Below the pieces are notes generated by a model, which was not told the DNA's origin, ran no database searches, and saw only the letters and a program-made list of their open reading frames with translations. From a virus: a stretch of 40,313 bases of DNA. The position numbers and the translations under genes are program-made. This document shows positions 15,516 through 22,181 of this stretch, in pieces (position 1 is the first letter of the stretch; every line of letters starts with the position of its first letter). Where the stretch lies: IMG/VR virus record IMGVR_UViG_3300036919_000009, positions 1-40,313 of that record; one strand, given 5' to 3'.

Positions 15516-15916
15516 GCTACCGGCTCGGCTCCACCAGCCTGAGCCGGCTGGGAGGCGTTCACCCGCTTCTCGTGGGATGCGTCGTCCGCGCCATTCGCGT
15601 CACGTCCGTGGACTTCACCGTGTTTGAAGGCGTCCGATCGATGGATCGGCAAGTTGAGCTGGTCAGGTCCGGGCGCTCGAAAACGATGGACTCTCGGCAT
15701 CTGGTTGGCAAAGCCGTCGACCTCCCGAGCTGGCACGGCTACCCGAAGTGGGACCGAATAGACGCCCAGCAGATCGCCAACGCCATGTTTCAGTCCGCCA
15801 AAGAGTGCGGCGTCACGCTCCGATGGGGCGGTGACTGGAACATGAATGGCGACCAGACCGACGAGAGCTTCCGCGACCTCGTCCATTTCGAGCTGCCGAT
15901 TTCGGTTTACGGATGA
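15512..15916 (+). CDS. endolysin, M15-family L-alanyl-D-glutamate-type peptidase
   Basis: The 134-aa enzyme starts at the GTG at 15512, overlapping the previous stop (GTGA). It shows the M15 (VanY/T5 endolysin-like) pattern: FEGVRS at 38-43, SRHLVGKAVDL at 61-71 providing zinc ligands H63 and D70, a WGGDW segment near residues 108-112, and VHFEL at 124-128 providing H125. These enzymes cut the peptide cross-bridges of peptidoglycan and open the cell wall at the end of infection. There is no signal peptide, so release depends on a holin-like partner. The length is right for a single-domain enzyme. Confidence 0.88.
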   Translation: MSYRLGSTSLSRLGGVHPLLVGCVVRAIRVTSVDFTVFEGVRSMDRQVELVRSGRSKTMDSRHLVGKAVDLPSWHGYPKWDRIDAQQIANAMFQSAKECGVTLRWGGDWNMNGDQTDESFRDLVHFELPISVYG

Positions 15917-16074
15917 TCCGTCGCCTCATCTACTGGCTCAGAGACCGACGGTACCGCCGTTTGCGGCGCCGGTACGCGTCGACCATGGCCCGGGACTCGA
16001 AGGCGGCTCAGGATGCGTCTGCCGCCCAGCGTGGCGCTACCCGCATCCACCTTGTAGATCCGCGACGCCGGTAA
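15913..16074 (+). CDS. 53-aa highly basic protein after endolysin
   Basis: The ATG at 15913 overlaps the endolysin stop (ATGA). The product has 16 Arg in 53 residues (MIRRLIYWLRDRRYRRLRRRY...), a cationic amphipathic N-terminus and a polar tail. It overlaps the end of the convergent sigma factor gene by 38 bases. Cationic amphipathic peptides in lysis cassettes can disrupt the outer membrane; whether this one does is not shown. Confidence 0.6.
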   Translation: MIRRLIYWLRDRRYRRLRRRYASTMARDSKAAQDASAAQRGATRIHLVDPRRR

Positions 16075-16702
16075 GGACCGCGCGCGCGCGGAGCTGGCCC
16101 AGAGCCTTCAGCTTGATCTGGCGGATGCGTTCGCGGCTCAGACCGAGCCGGTCGCCGATCTGCGCCAGGTTCTGCCCCTCGAAAAAGAACAGGCGCATCA
16201 CGAGGCGCGTCCTAGCGTCCAGCGTATCGAGCAAGTCACGCGACGCTGCAGCCCGCTGGTCGCTCTGCATTGACTCCTCTGCCGTGGCGGCATGGCTGGA
16301 CAGAAGCGACAGGAGGTTGGACCCGTCGTCTCGGATCGGCTCGTCCAGGCTCGTGGTCGGGCAAGGGAGCCAATCGAGTTCCGCGAGCGGGTCCGCTTTC
16401 ATCCGCAGCTTGTTTTTCTTCCTGGTCTTTTCCTGGACGTGGACCGGGATGCGAATGGTTCTGCCGCGATCTTGGGCCTCTCGGGCGATGTGGTGTCGCA
16501 CCCACCACGAGGCGTAGGTTGAGAACTTCAGGCCGCGCGAGTGGTCGAACTTGCGGGCTGCCACCATGGTGCCCTCGAGGCCGGCGTTGACCAGGTCTTC
16601 GAGTTCGAGTGCCCCGGTGCATGCCCAGGCGAAGCGCTTTGCGATAGAGTAGACGAGCCCGGTGTGCTCGCTGATTCGGATGCCGTTGATCACTTCTGCC
16701 AC
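16037..16702 (-). CDS. sigma-70 family RNA polymerase sigma factor
   Basis: The 221-aa protein starts at the GTG at 16702 behind a perfect GGAGGTGA. Region 2 is clear (LVYSIAKRFAWA at 16-27, ELEDLVNAGLEG at 33-44, FDHSRGLKFSTYASWWVRHHIARE at 52-75), followed by RTIRIPVHV at 81-89. A short variable stretch replaces most of region 3. Region 4 has LDARTRLVMRLFF from 161 and the -35-binding helix LSRERIRQIK at 188-197. It would bind host core RNA polymerase and direct it to phage promoters, probably late ones. It is the last gene of the minus-strand operon starting at 21.4 kb, so it appears after the DNA metabolism genes. Confidence 0.92.
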   Translation of the reverse strand: MAEVINGIRISEHTGLVYSIAKRFAWACTGALELEDLVNAGLEGTMVAARKFDHSRGLKFSTYASWWVRHHIAREAQDRGRTIRIPVHVQEKTRKKNKLRMKADPLAELDWLPCPTTSLDEPIRDDGSNLLSLLSSHAATAEESMQSDQRAAASRDLLDTLDARTRLVMRLFFFEGQNLAQIGDRLGLSRERIRQIKLKALGQLRARAVLTGVADLQGGCG

Positions 16703-16705
16703 TGG

Positions 16706-17140
16706 TCACCTCCACTCGGTAACGGACGCAAGCTCCGGCCACGACGCGGTGAGCTTCATTGTTTTCGAGATCAGGGTCTGGCTCATGGCGCGCTGCCGTG
16801 GGTTCAGGTCCAGGCGCGCGCCGCGAAGCACGATGAATCGCTCGCACGGTATCGGGCTTTCAGGGTGCGCCTCGTGCCACTTCCGGAGAGCACGGGGGAC
16901 GGCCACTCCTTCGATGATCCACGGCCCCGGCTTCGGTATCCAGTTGTCGCCCACCCACTGGCTGAGCGCCGACCAGTCCTTCGACAGGTTCTCCGGGGCG
17001 TACAGGGCGCCCTCGACGCGGCGCACGGCCTGGCTCGGAGTGTCGGTGCACAGGAACAGCGGGAGGCCCGTCTCGGTGGCAATGCTGGCTGCCAGCGTGC
17101 TCTTGCCGGATCCGACCGGTCCCGTGATGAGAGTCCTCAT
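16706..17140 (-). CDS. P-loop nucleotide-binding protein (small kinase-like)
   Basis: The 144-aa protein begins almost directly with a Walker A motif, GPVGSGKST at residues 7-15, the layout of small nucleotide or metabolite kinases. WIIEGVAVPRAL at about 74-85 is a candidate Walker B/lid region (IIEG). The C-terminal ISKTMKLTASWPEL is helical. Size is below that of typical nucleoside kinases, and no substrate-specific motif is recognised, so the substrate is unknown. Its stop lies within the ribosome site of the sigma gene, so the two are co-translated. Confidence 0.72.
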   Translation of the reverse strand: MRTLITGPVGSGKSTLAASIATETGLPLFLCTDTPSQAVRRVEGALYAPENLSKDWSALSQWVGDNWIPKPGPWIIEGVAVPRALRKWHEAHPESPIPCERFIVLRGARLDLNPRQRAMSQTLISKTMKLTASWPELASVTEWR

Positions 17141-17318
17141 GGCGCCACTCTAACACTCCTCCCGCGTCGCGCCCAGAGCCGGATTGCCCTGGACGCGAGC
17201 GGTAGGCGCCCCGTTCGACGGCAGCCCGAGGCCCAGGCCGGGAGAGCCACATGAGATGCTCGCCGTCTCGCCGCATTACCGGATACGGCACCGTCCCGGC
17301 TTCCCCCGGGCGGGAGAG

Positions 17319-17534
17319 TCACGCCTCGACGAGCCTCAGCGTTCTCATGATCAGAAACGAGCACTGGCGGTCGATCGAGGCATCGAGGTATTCGCGGCCC
17401 AGCCTGCCGTTGGCCGAGTCGCGCGCATCGAGCCGGGCCGTGATCCCGCGACCCAGCTCGCACGCCATCCACGCCAGCGTGATGGCGCCACGGTCCACGT
17501 TCCCGACGAGGTCGGCGAGGTCACTCCGGTTCAT
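17319..17534 (-). CDS. 71-aa hypothetical protein
   Basis: The ATG at 17534 lies 14 bases inside the end of the MazG-like gene, in the same direction. The product (MNRSDLADLVGNVDRGAITLAWMACELGRG ... CSFLIMRTLRLVEA) looks soluble and helical. I recognise no family. After its stop there are 178 bases (17141-17318) on this strand in which I see no gene with a convincing start; they lie before the P-loop gene. Confidence 0.62.
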   Translation of the reverse strand: MNRSDLADLVGNVDRGAITLAWMACELGRGITARLDARDSANGRLGREYLDASIDRQCSFLIMRTLRLVEA

Positions 17535-18129
17535 CGCCCACCAGGTCAGTCAGGTCGGGCGGAGCGTAGTTGGGCCCCTTCATGAGCTTGCCGGCGGCGT
17601 CGTGGATCGGTTTCCCGTCGGGGCCAGCCTTGCTCATGTTGCTCGAGTGCACCCGTCGCATCGCCTCGGGGAACACGGCGCCCATACCGAGCAGGTGCGT
17701 CGTGCCGTCCAGCACGTAACGCAAGTCGCATAGCGCGTCGAGTGCCTCGGTCTCGTTGGCAGCGACCATCGAGTCTGCCAGCTCCTCAAGCTCCTCGATG
17801 ATTAGTCGGAGCCGCAGGCACAGAATCCCTCCGCATGCCTCGGCAGCGGCCCTGATTCGATCGGTTGACCCGGATAGCGCGTCGGCGCACTCGATCAACG
17901 CTTCGTGTTCTTCGAGCGCTCTGTTGCTAGGCATCGCTGGCTTCTCGTTTACCGGGTAGCCGAATTTGTGACTGAACTCCGCGACCATGGCTAGGGTGCC
18001 CTCGTACTCGACCGGCTTCTTCATGAGCTTGCCGGCGTGCTCGGAGCATGTCGCCACGTTCTCTCCTGGGAACTCGAAAACCAGCACGGCTTTCCTGTCC
18101 AGGCCCTGCTTTTTGCAGATGTCGCACAT
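17521..18129 (-). CDS. MazG-like NTP pyrophosphohydrolase with N-terminal CxxC
   Basis: The 202-aa protein starts at the ATG at 18129, overlapping the previous stop (TGATG). The main domain (about 50-195) is an all-alpha NTP pyrophosphatase: EELEEL and the following ALDALCDLRYVLDG supply acidic metal-binding residues, and the C-terminal RVHSSNMSK ... DGKPI ... KGPNYAPPDL is the hallmark of phage MazG/PRA-PH-like proteins. The first ~30 residues carry CDIC and a further Cys, possibly a small metal site not typical of the family. The enzyme probably hydrolyses selected nucleoside triphosphates, adjusting pools or stress signals during infection. Confidence 0.82.
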   Translation of the reverse strand: MCDICKKQGLDRKAVLVFEFPGENVATCSEHAGKLMKKPVEYEGTLAMVAEFSHKFGYPVNEKPAMPSNRALEEHEALIECADALSGSTDRIRAAAEACGGILCLRLRLIIEELEELADSMVAANETEALDALCDLRYVLDGTTHLLGMGAVFPEAMRRVHSSNMSKAGPDGKPIHDAAGKLMKGPNYAPPDLTDLVGDEPE

Positions 18130-18323
18130 CACTGGCGCCACCTGCCCGAATCGATGCGGTCGATTCGGTCCTCGATCATCTGGATACCGATGGCGCCCAG
18201 GCCGAACACGATGTACGTGCCGGCCATGACAGCCCCCACTCCGAGCCATCCGTCCTTGCTGGCGGCGTAGAAGCTCAACGCGAACAGTCCGACGCAGACG
18301 ATCAGCAAGCGCCAGACGCTCAC
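18129..18323 (-). CDS. small two-span membrane protein (64 aa)
   Basis: The start is the GTG at 18323, which overlaps the previous stop (GTGA) with AGGAGGG just upstream; a TTG one codon earlier is less likely. The product has two hydrophobic segments (WRLLIVCVGLFALSFYA and LGVGAVMAGTYIVFGLGAIGIQM) joined by a short KDGW loop and ends with a charged tail. It lies amid DNA metabolism genes and could be a membrane regulator or holin-like protein, but it is away from the lysis cassette. Confidence 0.65.
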   Translation of the reverse strand: MSVWRLLIVCVGLFALSFYAASKDGWLGVGAVMAGTYIVFGLGAIGIQMIEDRIDRIDSGRWRQ

Positions 18324-18547
18324 CAACCCTCCTCTGCGGCGACCCGTTCGAGCTCCGCGCGCACCTCGTCGTCCAGGCCATCCAGGATGTCGCCCACTTC
18401 CGCGTGCAGCTTGCCGTTGACTCGATCGATGGCGGCCGCGCGTTGCTTCACTCGCAATCGGACTTTGGTTCTCACCTTCGGCGTGAGACTCCGGATCGTC
18501 TCGTACTGATCCAGGGTCAACTTTACTTCTCGTTTTTCGCTTTGCAT
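18320..18547 (-). CDS. 75-aa charged helical protein
   Basis: The ATG at 18547 lies 25 bases inside the end of the nuclease gene. The product (KREVKLTLDQYETIRSLTPKVRTKVRLRVKQRAA ... DDEVRAELERVAAEEGW) has a basic first half and an acidic second half and is almost entirely helical. It may bind nucleic acid or a partner protein. No family recognised. Confidence 0.65.
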   Translation of the reverse strand: MQSEKREVKLTLDQYETIRSLTPKVRTKVRLRVKQRAAAIDRVNGKLHAEVGDILDGLDDEVRAELERVAAEEGW

Positions 18548-18834
18548 TCGGCTCTCACTTTCTCGATTGCGTCTGCACCGCTGGTCACCACCAGCACCGG
18601 CAGCCCGTGGATTGACGCCTTGTCGTGCCAGATCACCTGTCGCGGCGTCAGCTTTCTCGCGCTAGGTGGCTTGCTCCCATCCTTGATCTCGACCGGCAGC
18701 CAGCGGCCTCGGTACCCAACGAGCAGGTCCGGGAACCCGCCGCCGGCTTCGTGGGTGTGGTGGACCAAGCATCCGATGGCTCGCAGCGCCATGACCACGG
18801 ACCGCTGGTTGTCGTCTACCTTGCCGGCTCTCAT
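18523..18834 (-). CDS. VRR-NUC-like PD-(D/E)XK nuclease
   Basis: The 103-aa protein starts at the ATG at 18834 (overlapping the previous stop, ATGA, after GAGGGGG). It shows the compact pattern of phage VRR-NUC or resolvase-fold nucleases: DDNQRSVVMALRAIG at 7-21, GGGFPDLLVG at 31-40 with D36, VEIKDG at 48-53 with E49 and K51, and LTPRQVIWH at 62-70 with Q66. Enzymes of this group cut branched or nicked DNA. Its place next to the exonuclease-RecT fusion suggests a role in recombination intermediates. Confidence 0.82.
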   Translation of the reverse strand: MRAGKVDDNQRSVVMALRAIGCLVHHTHEAGGGFPDLLVGYRGRWLPVEIKDGSKPPSARKLTPRQVIWHDKASIHGLPVLVVTSGADAIEKVRAECKAKNEK

Positions 18835-19274
18835 CCCCCTCGCCTCGCCTTCGCCGCTGCCGCTCGGCCGCGGGCGCGAGACGCATCGCGACCAGCATTC
18901 CAGCTGGTGTTTTTGCCAAGGACCTTTGCCTTTCTCCAGTCGTAGAACGGAGCATCGGTGTTGCCGCTTTTGCTGAGGACCATGCCCATCGAGCTCGCTA
19001 TCGTCGCCTGGACCGGCACCGGCTCTTCTGGAGCGTACCACTCTCCGCATGAGCACTCGCCGTTTTCCGGCCGTCGCCACGACATCCCCTCGCACACGGC
19101 GCACCGTGGCCCCTTGCGAGGTTGCGGGCCAAGGCGCGCCAGCGCGTTCGAACACTCGTTGCTGCAGCAGGCCATCACGCTGCCAGACTGACGCCTGGAG
19201 TGCTTCTTGCCACATGCCGGGTTGCGGCACTCGCCGGTCGTATTGCGGGCCCTGAACGCTGGATGCCGGCTCAT
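18831..19274 (-). CDS. cysteine-rich, probably zinc-binding protein (147 aa)
   Basis: The ATG at 19274 has AAGGGAG upstream. The N-terminal two-thirds contain Cys patterns that look like two zinc sites: CRNPAC ... CCSNEC, then CAVCEG ... CSCGEWY. The C-terminus is basic and Ala/Arg-rich (GRDASRARGRAAAAKARRGG), suggesting nucleic acid contact. No named family is recognised. It lies between the orphan DnaA domain protein and the nuclease, so a role in DNA handling or regulation is plausible. Confidence 0.68.
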   Translation of the reverse strand: MSRHPAFRARNTTGECRNPACGKKHSRRQSGSVMACCSNECSNALARLGPQPRKGPRCAVCEGMSWRRPENGECSCGEWYAPEEPVPVQATIASSMGMVLSKSGNTDAPFYDWRKAKVLGKNTSWNAGRDASRARGRAAAAKARRGG

Positions 19275-19555
19275 GCGCACTCCCTTCGCGCGACGGCGAG
19301 ACGGCGGGCAAAGTGCATGTCGGCGTCGGTCCTCGCGATGGCCCTGCGGACGCCATTCATGACAGTGGTGCTGTCGCGCCGCAGCGCGCGTCCGATCTGC
19401 GAGTAGCTCGCGCCGAGCTCTCGGGCCAGCAGCATCACCGCGAAACGAGGCTCGACCAGCTCACCGAATCGCCGATTCTTCAGCACATCCTCTGGCGTCA
19501 CACCCCACTGGTGGCACACCGACAGGATGATTCGTTGCATCTCGCCTTGCGTCAT
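19271..19555 (-). CDS. orphan DnaA domain IV-like DNA-binding protein
   Basis: The 94-aa protein starts at the ATG at 19555, overlapping the previous stop (ATGA). It matches the C-terminal DNA-binding domain of bacterial DnaA: ILSVCHQWGVTPEDVLKNRR at 10-29, EPRFAVMLLARELG at 35-48, SYSQIGRALRRDSTTVMNGVRR at 50-71. RDSTTV (60-65) stands where DnaA has RDHTTV, which reads the DnaA box. No AAA+ domain is present. It may compete for or mimic DnaA sites at host or phage origins, or act as a transcription regulator. Confidence 0.85.
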   Translation of the reverse strand: MTQGEMQRIILSVCHQWGVTPEDVLKNRRFGELVEPRFAVMLLARELGASYSQIGRALRRDSTTVMNGVRRAIARTDADMHFARRLAVARRECA

Positions 19556-21066
19556 ACTTGTTCCTGCATCTCTTCCGGGCAGTAGAGCCCCATCGTTGCC
19601 TTGGGCCAGAGCAGTCGAGCGAGCTTGCTGCCGGCGGTTTTGGTCAGCATGTCCCGTGGGCGCACGGTCCAGTTGCTCGGTTTTCCGTTCCGAGACGGCC
19701 GCAGCAGACCCGCGTCTTTCGCCTCCTGGATCGTGTAGGTGTATGGAGTCGGCTTCGGGTGGCGCTTGTGCTTCCCCTCCCACGTTGCCTTCTCGGTGTC
19801 TGATTCGACGAGCATCAGATACTCGAAGTCCGGGTCACGCTCCGCCAGCGCACGAATGAGATCGGCCGACGCCGATGGCTTGCCCTCGATGAGGTGGAAG
19901 CCGGCGAGCGCGGTGGTCCAGCCAAGGCCGAGCTCGCGGCCCCGGGACAGGATCGTGAAGATGGCCTGTGGCGAGCGGAACTGCGGGTAGAGCTGCCCCT
20001 CGTGGGCCCACTTGGCGATGCTGCGAGCGCTTTCCAGATCCATGGGCTGCAGGTCAGTATCCACCGCTCCGTACTGCGGGTGGCGAACGATGGCGCGCTC
20101 TACCTGCTTCGGTCGATGCGACTCGTACTTGCTTGGATCTGCCGGCTTTGCCGTGTCGTCCACCGGTTCGCCTTCCACCTCCTCAGGCCCGCCTGTCTCC
20201 GACTCTTCTTCGTCGTGGTCTGCCGACATTGCATCCTCCATGGCGAGCGGCTTCTGCTCCTTGCGCTCGAGCAGCGCCTCGACGTCGAGCGGCACGTCGA
20301 GGCGCAGCTTCACGAGTTCGAGCGAGCGTTGCAATTGGTCCCAGTTCTCGGCGAGCGCCTTTCCCATGGCCGGCTTGATGTCCGAGCGCCCGTCGTTCTC
20401 CGGGTCGGTCGAATCTGCCAGGGCTTTGGCAATCCCCTTGATGTCGCCGTACTGCTCGATGAGCCATGCCGCTTTCTTGCCACCGATGCCAGGGATGCCC
20501 GGTACGTCGTCCGTCTTATCGCCGCACAGGGCGAGCAGCAGTTGCATGCTCTCGGGGGCCACTCCGTACTTGGCAAGCACCTCGTCGGGGCCACGCACCT
20601 CACCGTCGCGGCCTCCGACCGGTGGCACGAACATACGCACGTTCTCACCGACCAGACAGGCCAAGTCTTTGTCACTGGCCACGATGCGGATGTCACGGCA
20701 CTCAGGGGCGAGTCGATGCGCCAGCGCGGCGATGACGTCATCTGCCTCGAAGCCCTTGGCGCGCGCCATCTGGAACCCAAGCTTGTCGATGCGATCCATG
20801 AGCCAGCGCTTCTGCGCCTGCTCGGCATCAGTAGGAGGTTCCCTGCTCGACTTGTATTCTGGGTCGATGGCAAGCCGATGCTCGTACGGCGGCGAGTCGA
20901 GGCACAGGATGACGTGGTCGACCGACTCCCGAATACCCTGGAGCTTGCCGATGCAGTCCTGGGCCGCTTCGTCCGGCTTGCCGTCGGGCACGCGCCGGTG
21001 CCAGGCCAGCTTCCACAAGTAGCTCAGGTCCACCAGCGCAATGCTGTCGTGCTCAGTTTGGCTCAC
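19552..21066 (-). CDS. 5'-3' exonuclease (FEN family) fused to a RecT-like annealing domain
   Basis: The 504-aa protein starts at the GTG at 21066 after GAGGTGG, overlapping the upstream stop. Residues ~8-235 form a complete Pol I/T5-type 5' nuclease: D13, CLDSPPYEHR (D57), PEYKSSR at 69-75, FEADDV (E107, D109, D110), SDKDL (D132, D134), GDKTDDVPGIPGIG (D183, D186, D187; helix-hairpin-helix). A ~100-residue acidic linker follows (DHDEEESETGG). Residues ~345-504 resemble RecT: SPQAIFTILSRGRELGLGWTTALAGFHLIEGKPSAS (365-400), TIQEAKDAGLL, RPRDMLTKTAGSKLARLLWP, GLYCPEEM. Exonuclease and annealase are normally separate (Exo/Beta, RecE/RecT). One open frame with no stop links both halves here. Confidence 0.87.
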   Translation of the reverse strand: MSQTEHDSIALVDLSYLWKLAWHRRVPDGKPDEAAQDCIGKLQGIRESVDHVILCLDSPPYEHRLAIDPEYKSSREPPTDAEQAQKRWLMDRIDKLGFQMARAKGFEADDVIAALAHRLAPECRDIRIVASDKDLACLVGENVRMFVPPVGGRDGEVRGPDEVLAKYGVAPESMQLLLALCGDKTDDVPGIPGIGGKKAAWLIEQYGDIKGIAKALADSTDPENDGRSDIKPAMGKALAENWDQLQRSLELVKLRLDVPLDVEALLERKEQKPLAMEDAMSADHDEEESETGGPEEVEGEPVDDTAKPADPSKYESHRPKQVERAIVRHPQYGAVDTDLQPMDLESARSIAKWAHEGQLYPQFRSPQAIFTILSRGRELGLGWTTALAGFHLIEGKPSASADLIRALAERDPDFEYLMLVESDTEKATWEGKHKRHPKPTPYTYTIQEAKDAGLLRPSRNGKPSNWTVRPRDMLTKTAGSKLARLLWPKATMGLYCPEEMQEQV

Positions 21067-21242
21067 GACGCCACCTCGAACAGCCGCACGACCCGCACGC
21101 ATTCTTCCCACGCGAAGCAGACGACGCCGAGCTTCGCCAGCTCGGATGCAACGCGGAGCGCCGTGAGGCGCCCGGTGCACACGATGACGTTGTCCTCGTG
21201 ACGAACGATGCCGCGGTCACGGACTGACTTTGCGAGATTCAC
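21063..21242 (-). CDS. 59-aa hypothetical protein
   Basis: The GTG at 21242 overlaps the preceding stop (GTGA), and its own stop overlaps the next GTG in the same way. The two gene starts share the same upstream GGTGGCGTCGTGA sequence. The product (IVRHEDNVIVCTGRLTALRVASELAKLGVVCFAW) alternates beta and helix, a small alpha/beta protein. Not recognised. It is probably co-translated with the exonuclease-RecT fusion. Confidence 0.62.
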   Translation of the reverse strand: MNLAKSVRDRGIVRHEDNVIVCTGRLTALRVASELAKLGVVCFAWEECVRVVRLFEVAS

Positions 21243-21421
21243 GACGCCACCGCCTCGCCCTGTGTCGACTCCTCGTAGCCGTCGAGCAGGTCGTCCAGGT
21301 CCACGTCGTAATCGCGAGCCACGCTGGTCGCGATGGCCACCAGGCTCAGTGGCGTGGTGCTCGGGGTCGTGTTCCGAATGAGGTGCGTGGTGGCGCGGTA
21401 AAGTCGATCTGATTCGGTCAT
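21239..21421 (-). CDS. 60-aa hypothetical protein, first gene of the operon
   Basis: The ATG at 21421 is well placed behind GGAGGAG and about 17 bases downstream of the transcription start predicted from promoter B. The product (ESDRLYRATTHLIRN ... VAIATSVARDYDVDLDDLLDGYEES) is acidic and helical. No family is recognised. As the first gene of the DNA metabolism operon it may be an early regulator or inhibitor. Confidence 0.68.
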   Translation of the reverse strand: MTESDRLYRATTHLIRNTTPSTTPLSLVAIATSVARDYDVDLDDLLDGYEESTQGEAVAS

Positions 21422-21444
21422 GCTTTGGCTCCTCCGTTTCGTCC

Positions 21445-21472
21445 AGTATGGGCCCGTTGCGGGGCCAGTCAA
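21445..21472 (-). promoter_or_regulatory. promoter B with perfect spacer palindrome (DNA metabolism operon)
   Basis: On the minus strand: TTGACT (21472-21467), 16-bp spacer GGCCC-N6-GGGCC (perfect 5-bp arms), CATACT (21450-21445). It stands 24 bases before the ATG of the 60-aa gene. The identical layout at 13870-13897 and 24989-25016 marks it as the clearest member of the class. Confidence 0.78.
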
Positions 21473-21473
21473 G

Positions 21474-21491
21474 AAAAAAGACCAGGAGTCT
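21474..21491 (-). terminator. weak intrinsic terminator candidate
   Basis: On the minus strand AGAC, a five-base loop and GTCT are followed by a run of T. The stem is only four pairs, so termination would be inefficient. It lies between the end of the replication-side operon and promoter B, where a boundary is expected. Confidence 0.3.
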
Positions 21492-21503
21492 GCCCAATCG
21501 CCG

Positions 21504-21773
21504 TCATCTGTGTTTTTTCACTGGTTTCGGAGGGCACAGCGACCGCCACTCCTCTGCAGTTTCCGGGGCAGGCAGCACGCGCGCCACCTCCCCTCCGTCT
21601 TCCCGCTCAATGAGCGCGGCCTCGTCCTCGGTCCACGCCGTGACGATGCGACCCATCAGGATTGCGCCGCCCTCGATCACCTCCGGGTGCCGAGGACCCT
21701 GCACGAGCCAGCAGCGCTGGCCGGGGAGCTCCAGCTGCTCAGCCTCCAGTCCGTCGCCGAAGTACGGCTTCAC
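21504..21773 (-). CDS. 89-aa hypothetical protein
   Basis: The chosen start is the GTG at 21773, three bases after the previous stop (TAA 21778-21776). The product (VKPYFGDGLEAEQLELPGQRCWLVQG ... GAILMGRIVTAWTEDEAALIERED) is acidic with beta-like stretches and a basic tail KPVKKHR. The pattern suggests a small folded protein. No family recognised. It is the last gene of the replication-side operon. Confidence 0.58.
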   Translation of the reverse strand: MKPYFGDGLEAEQLELPGQRCWLVQGPRHPEVIEGGAILMGRIVTAWTEDEAALIEREDGGEVARVLPAPETAEEWRSLCPPKPVKKHR

Positions 21774-21775
21774 GG

Positions 21776-21964
21776 TTAGCGGTCCCGCCCCATGTGCAGC
21801 GGCGGACGCCCCCAGTGCACCGTGGTCTGTCCCTTGGCTGGGTCGGCCACCACTGGCGTCGACGGTCCGCGTTGCTCGTGTCGGTTGCCCCATGGTGTGA
21901 AGCCGTCGTTGAAAGTTCCCGCGGGCCAGCGTTCGTACTGAAACGGGTCGTTCGGGTCACTCAT
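21776..21964 (-). CDS. 62-aa hypothetical protein with MSD-type start
   Basis: The ATG at 21964 overlaps the upstream stop and sits behind AAGGGACGAG, a ribosome site repeated at other gene starts in this genome. The product (MSDPNDPFQYERWPAGTFNDGF ... GRPPLHMGRDR) is polar and probably weakly ordered. No family is recognised. Confidence 0.58.
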   Translation of the reverse strand: MSDPNDPFQYERWPAGTFNDGFTPWGNRHEQRGPSTPVVADPAKGQTTVHWGRPPLHMGRDR

Positions 21965-21983
21965 CTCGTCCCTTTCGGTTGGT
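21961..21983 (-). repeat. start-cassette repeat, copy 1
   Basis: This 23-bp sequence, read on the minus strand, ends one gene (codons for QPKGTR and TGA) and supplies AAGGGACGAG plus ATG for the next. The same 23 bases recur at 22146-22168 and 23064-23086, and a part recurs on the plus strand at 26487-26512. Confidence 0.85.
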
Positions 21984-22149
21984 CACGACGCTTCTTCCTC
22001 TTCTGCTCGGCCAGCCACTTGCGCCGCGCTTTTCGGTTCATCCCTTTGACCACCTCGACTTGGCCGGCAGGTATGGGAACGGTGTAGCCGGCGGCCTCCG
22101 CCGTCTCTTGATCTGGAAAGTGCCCAACATCACAGTCTCGTTCTCTCAT
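21961..22149 (-). CDS. 62-aa protein with basic C-terminus
   Basis: The ATG at 22149 uses the repeated AAGGGACGAG ribosome site. The product has an acidic start (MRERDCDVGHF), a central PIPAGQVEVVKG and a very basic end (NRKARRKWLAEQKRKKRRDQPKGTR). The last residues QPKGTR and the stop are encoded by the repeat that provides the next gene's ribosome site. It may bind nucleic acid; function unknown. Confidence 0.58.
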   Translation of the reverse strand: MRERDCDVGHFPDQETAEAAGYTVPIPAGQVEVVKGMNRKARRKWLAEQKRKKRRDQPKGTR

Positions 22150-22181
22150 CTCGTCCCTTTCGGTTGGTCAGGCATCGCCTG
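22146..22181 (-). repeat. start-cassette repeat, copy 2
   Basis: Identical over 23 bases with copy 1 and nearly identical over about 35 bases with copy 3 (23064-23098), differing at two positions. It contains the ribosome site and ATG of the 62-aa gene at 22149. Confidence 0.85.

Noticed and set aside
17141-17318. A gene between the 71-aa protein and the P-loop protein on the minus strand
   Set aside because: One frame reads MPYPVMRRDGEHLMW but runs on without stop deep into the P-loop gene, and the other frames have no start codon, so I do not call it.
19894-21201. A 435-codon plus-strand frame opposite the exonuclease-RecT gene
   Set aside because: The minus strand encodes all nuclease and RecT motifs; the plus frame shows no recognisable domain and is a shadow.
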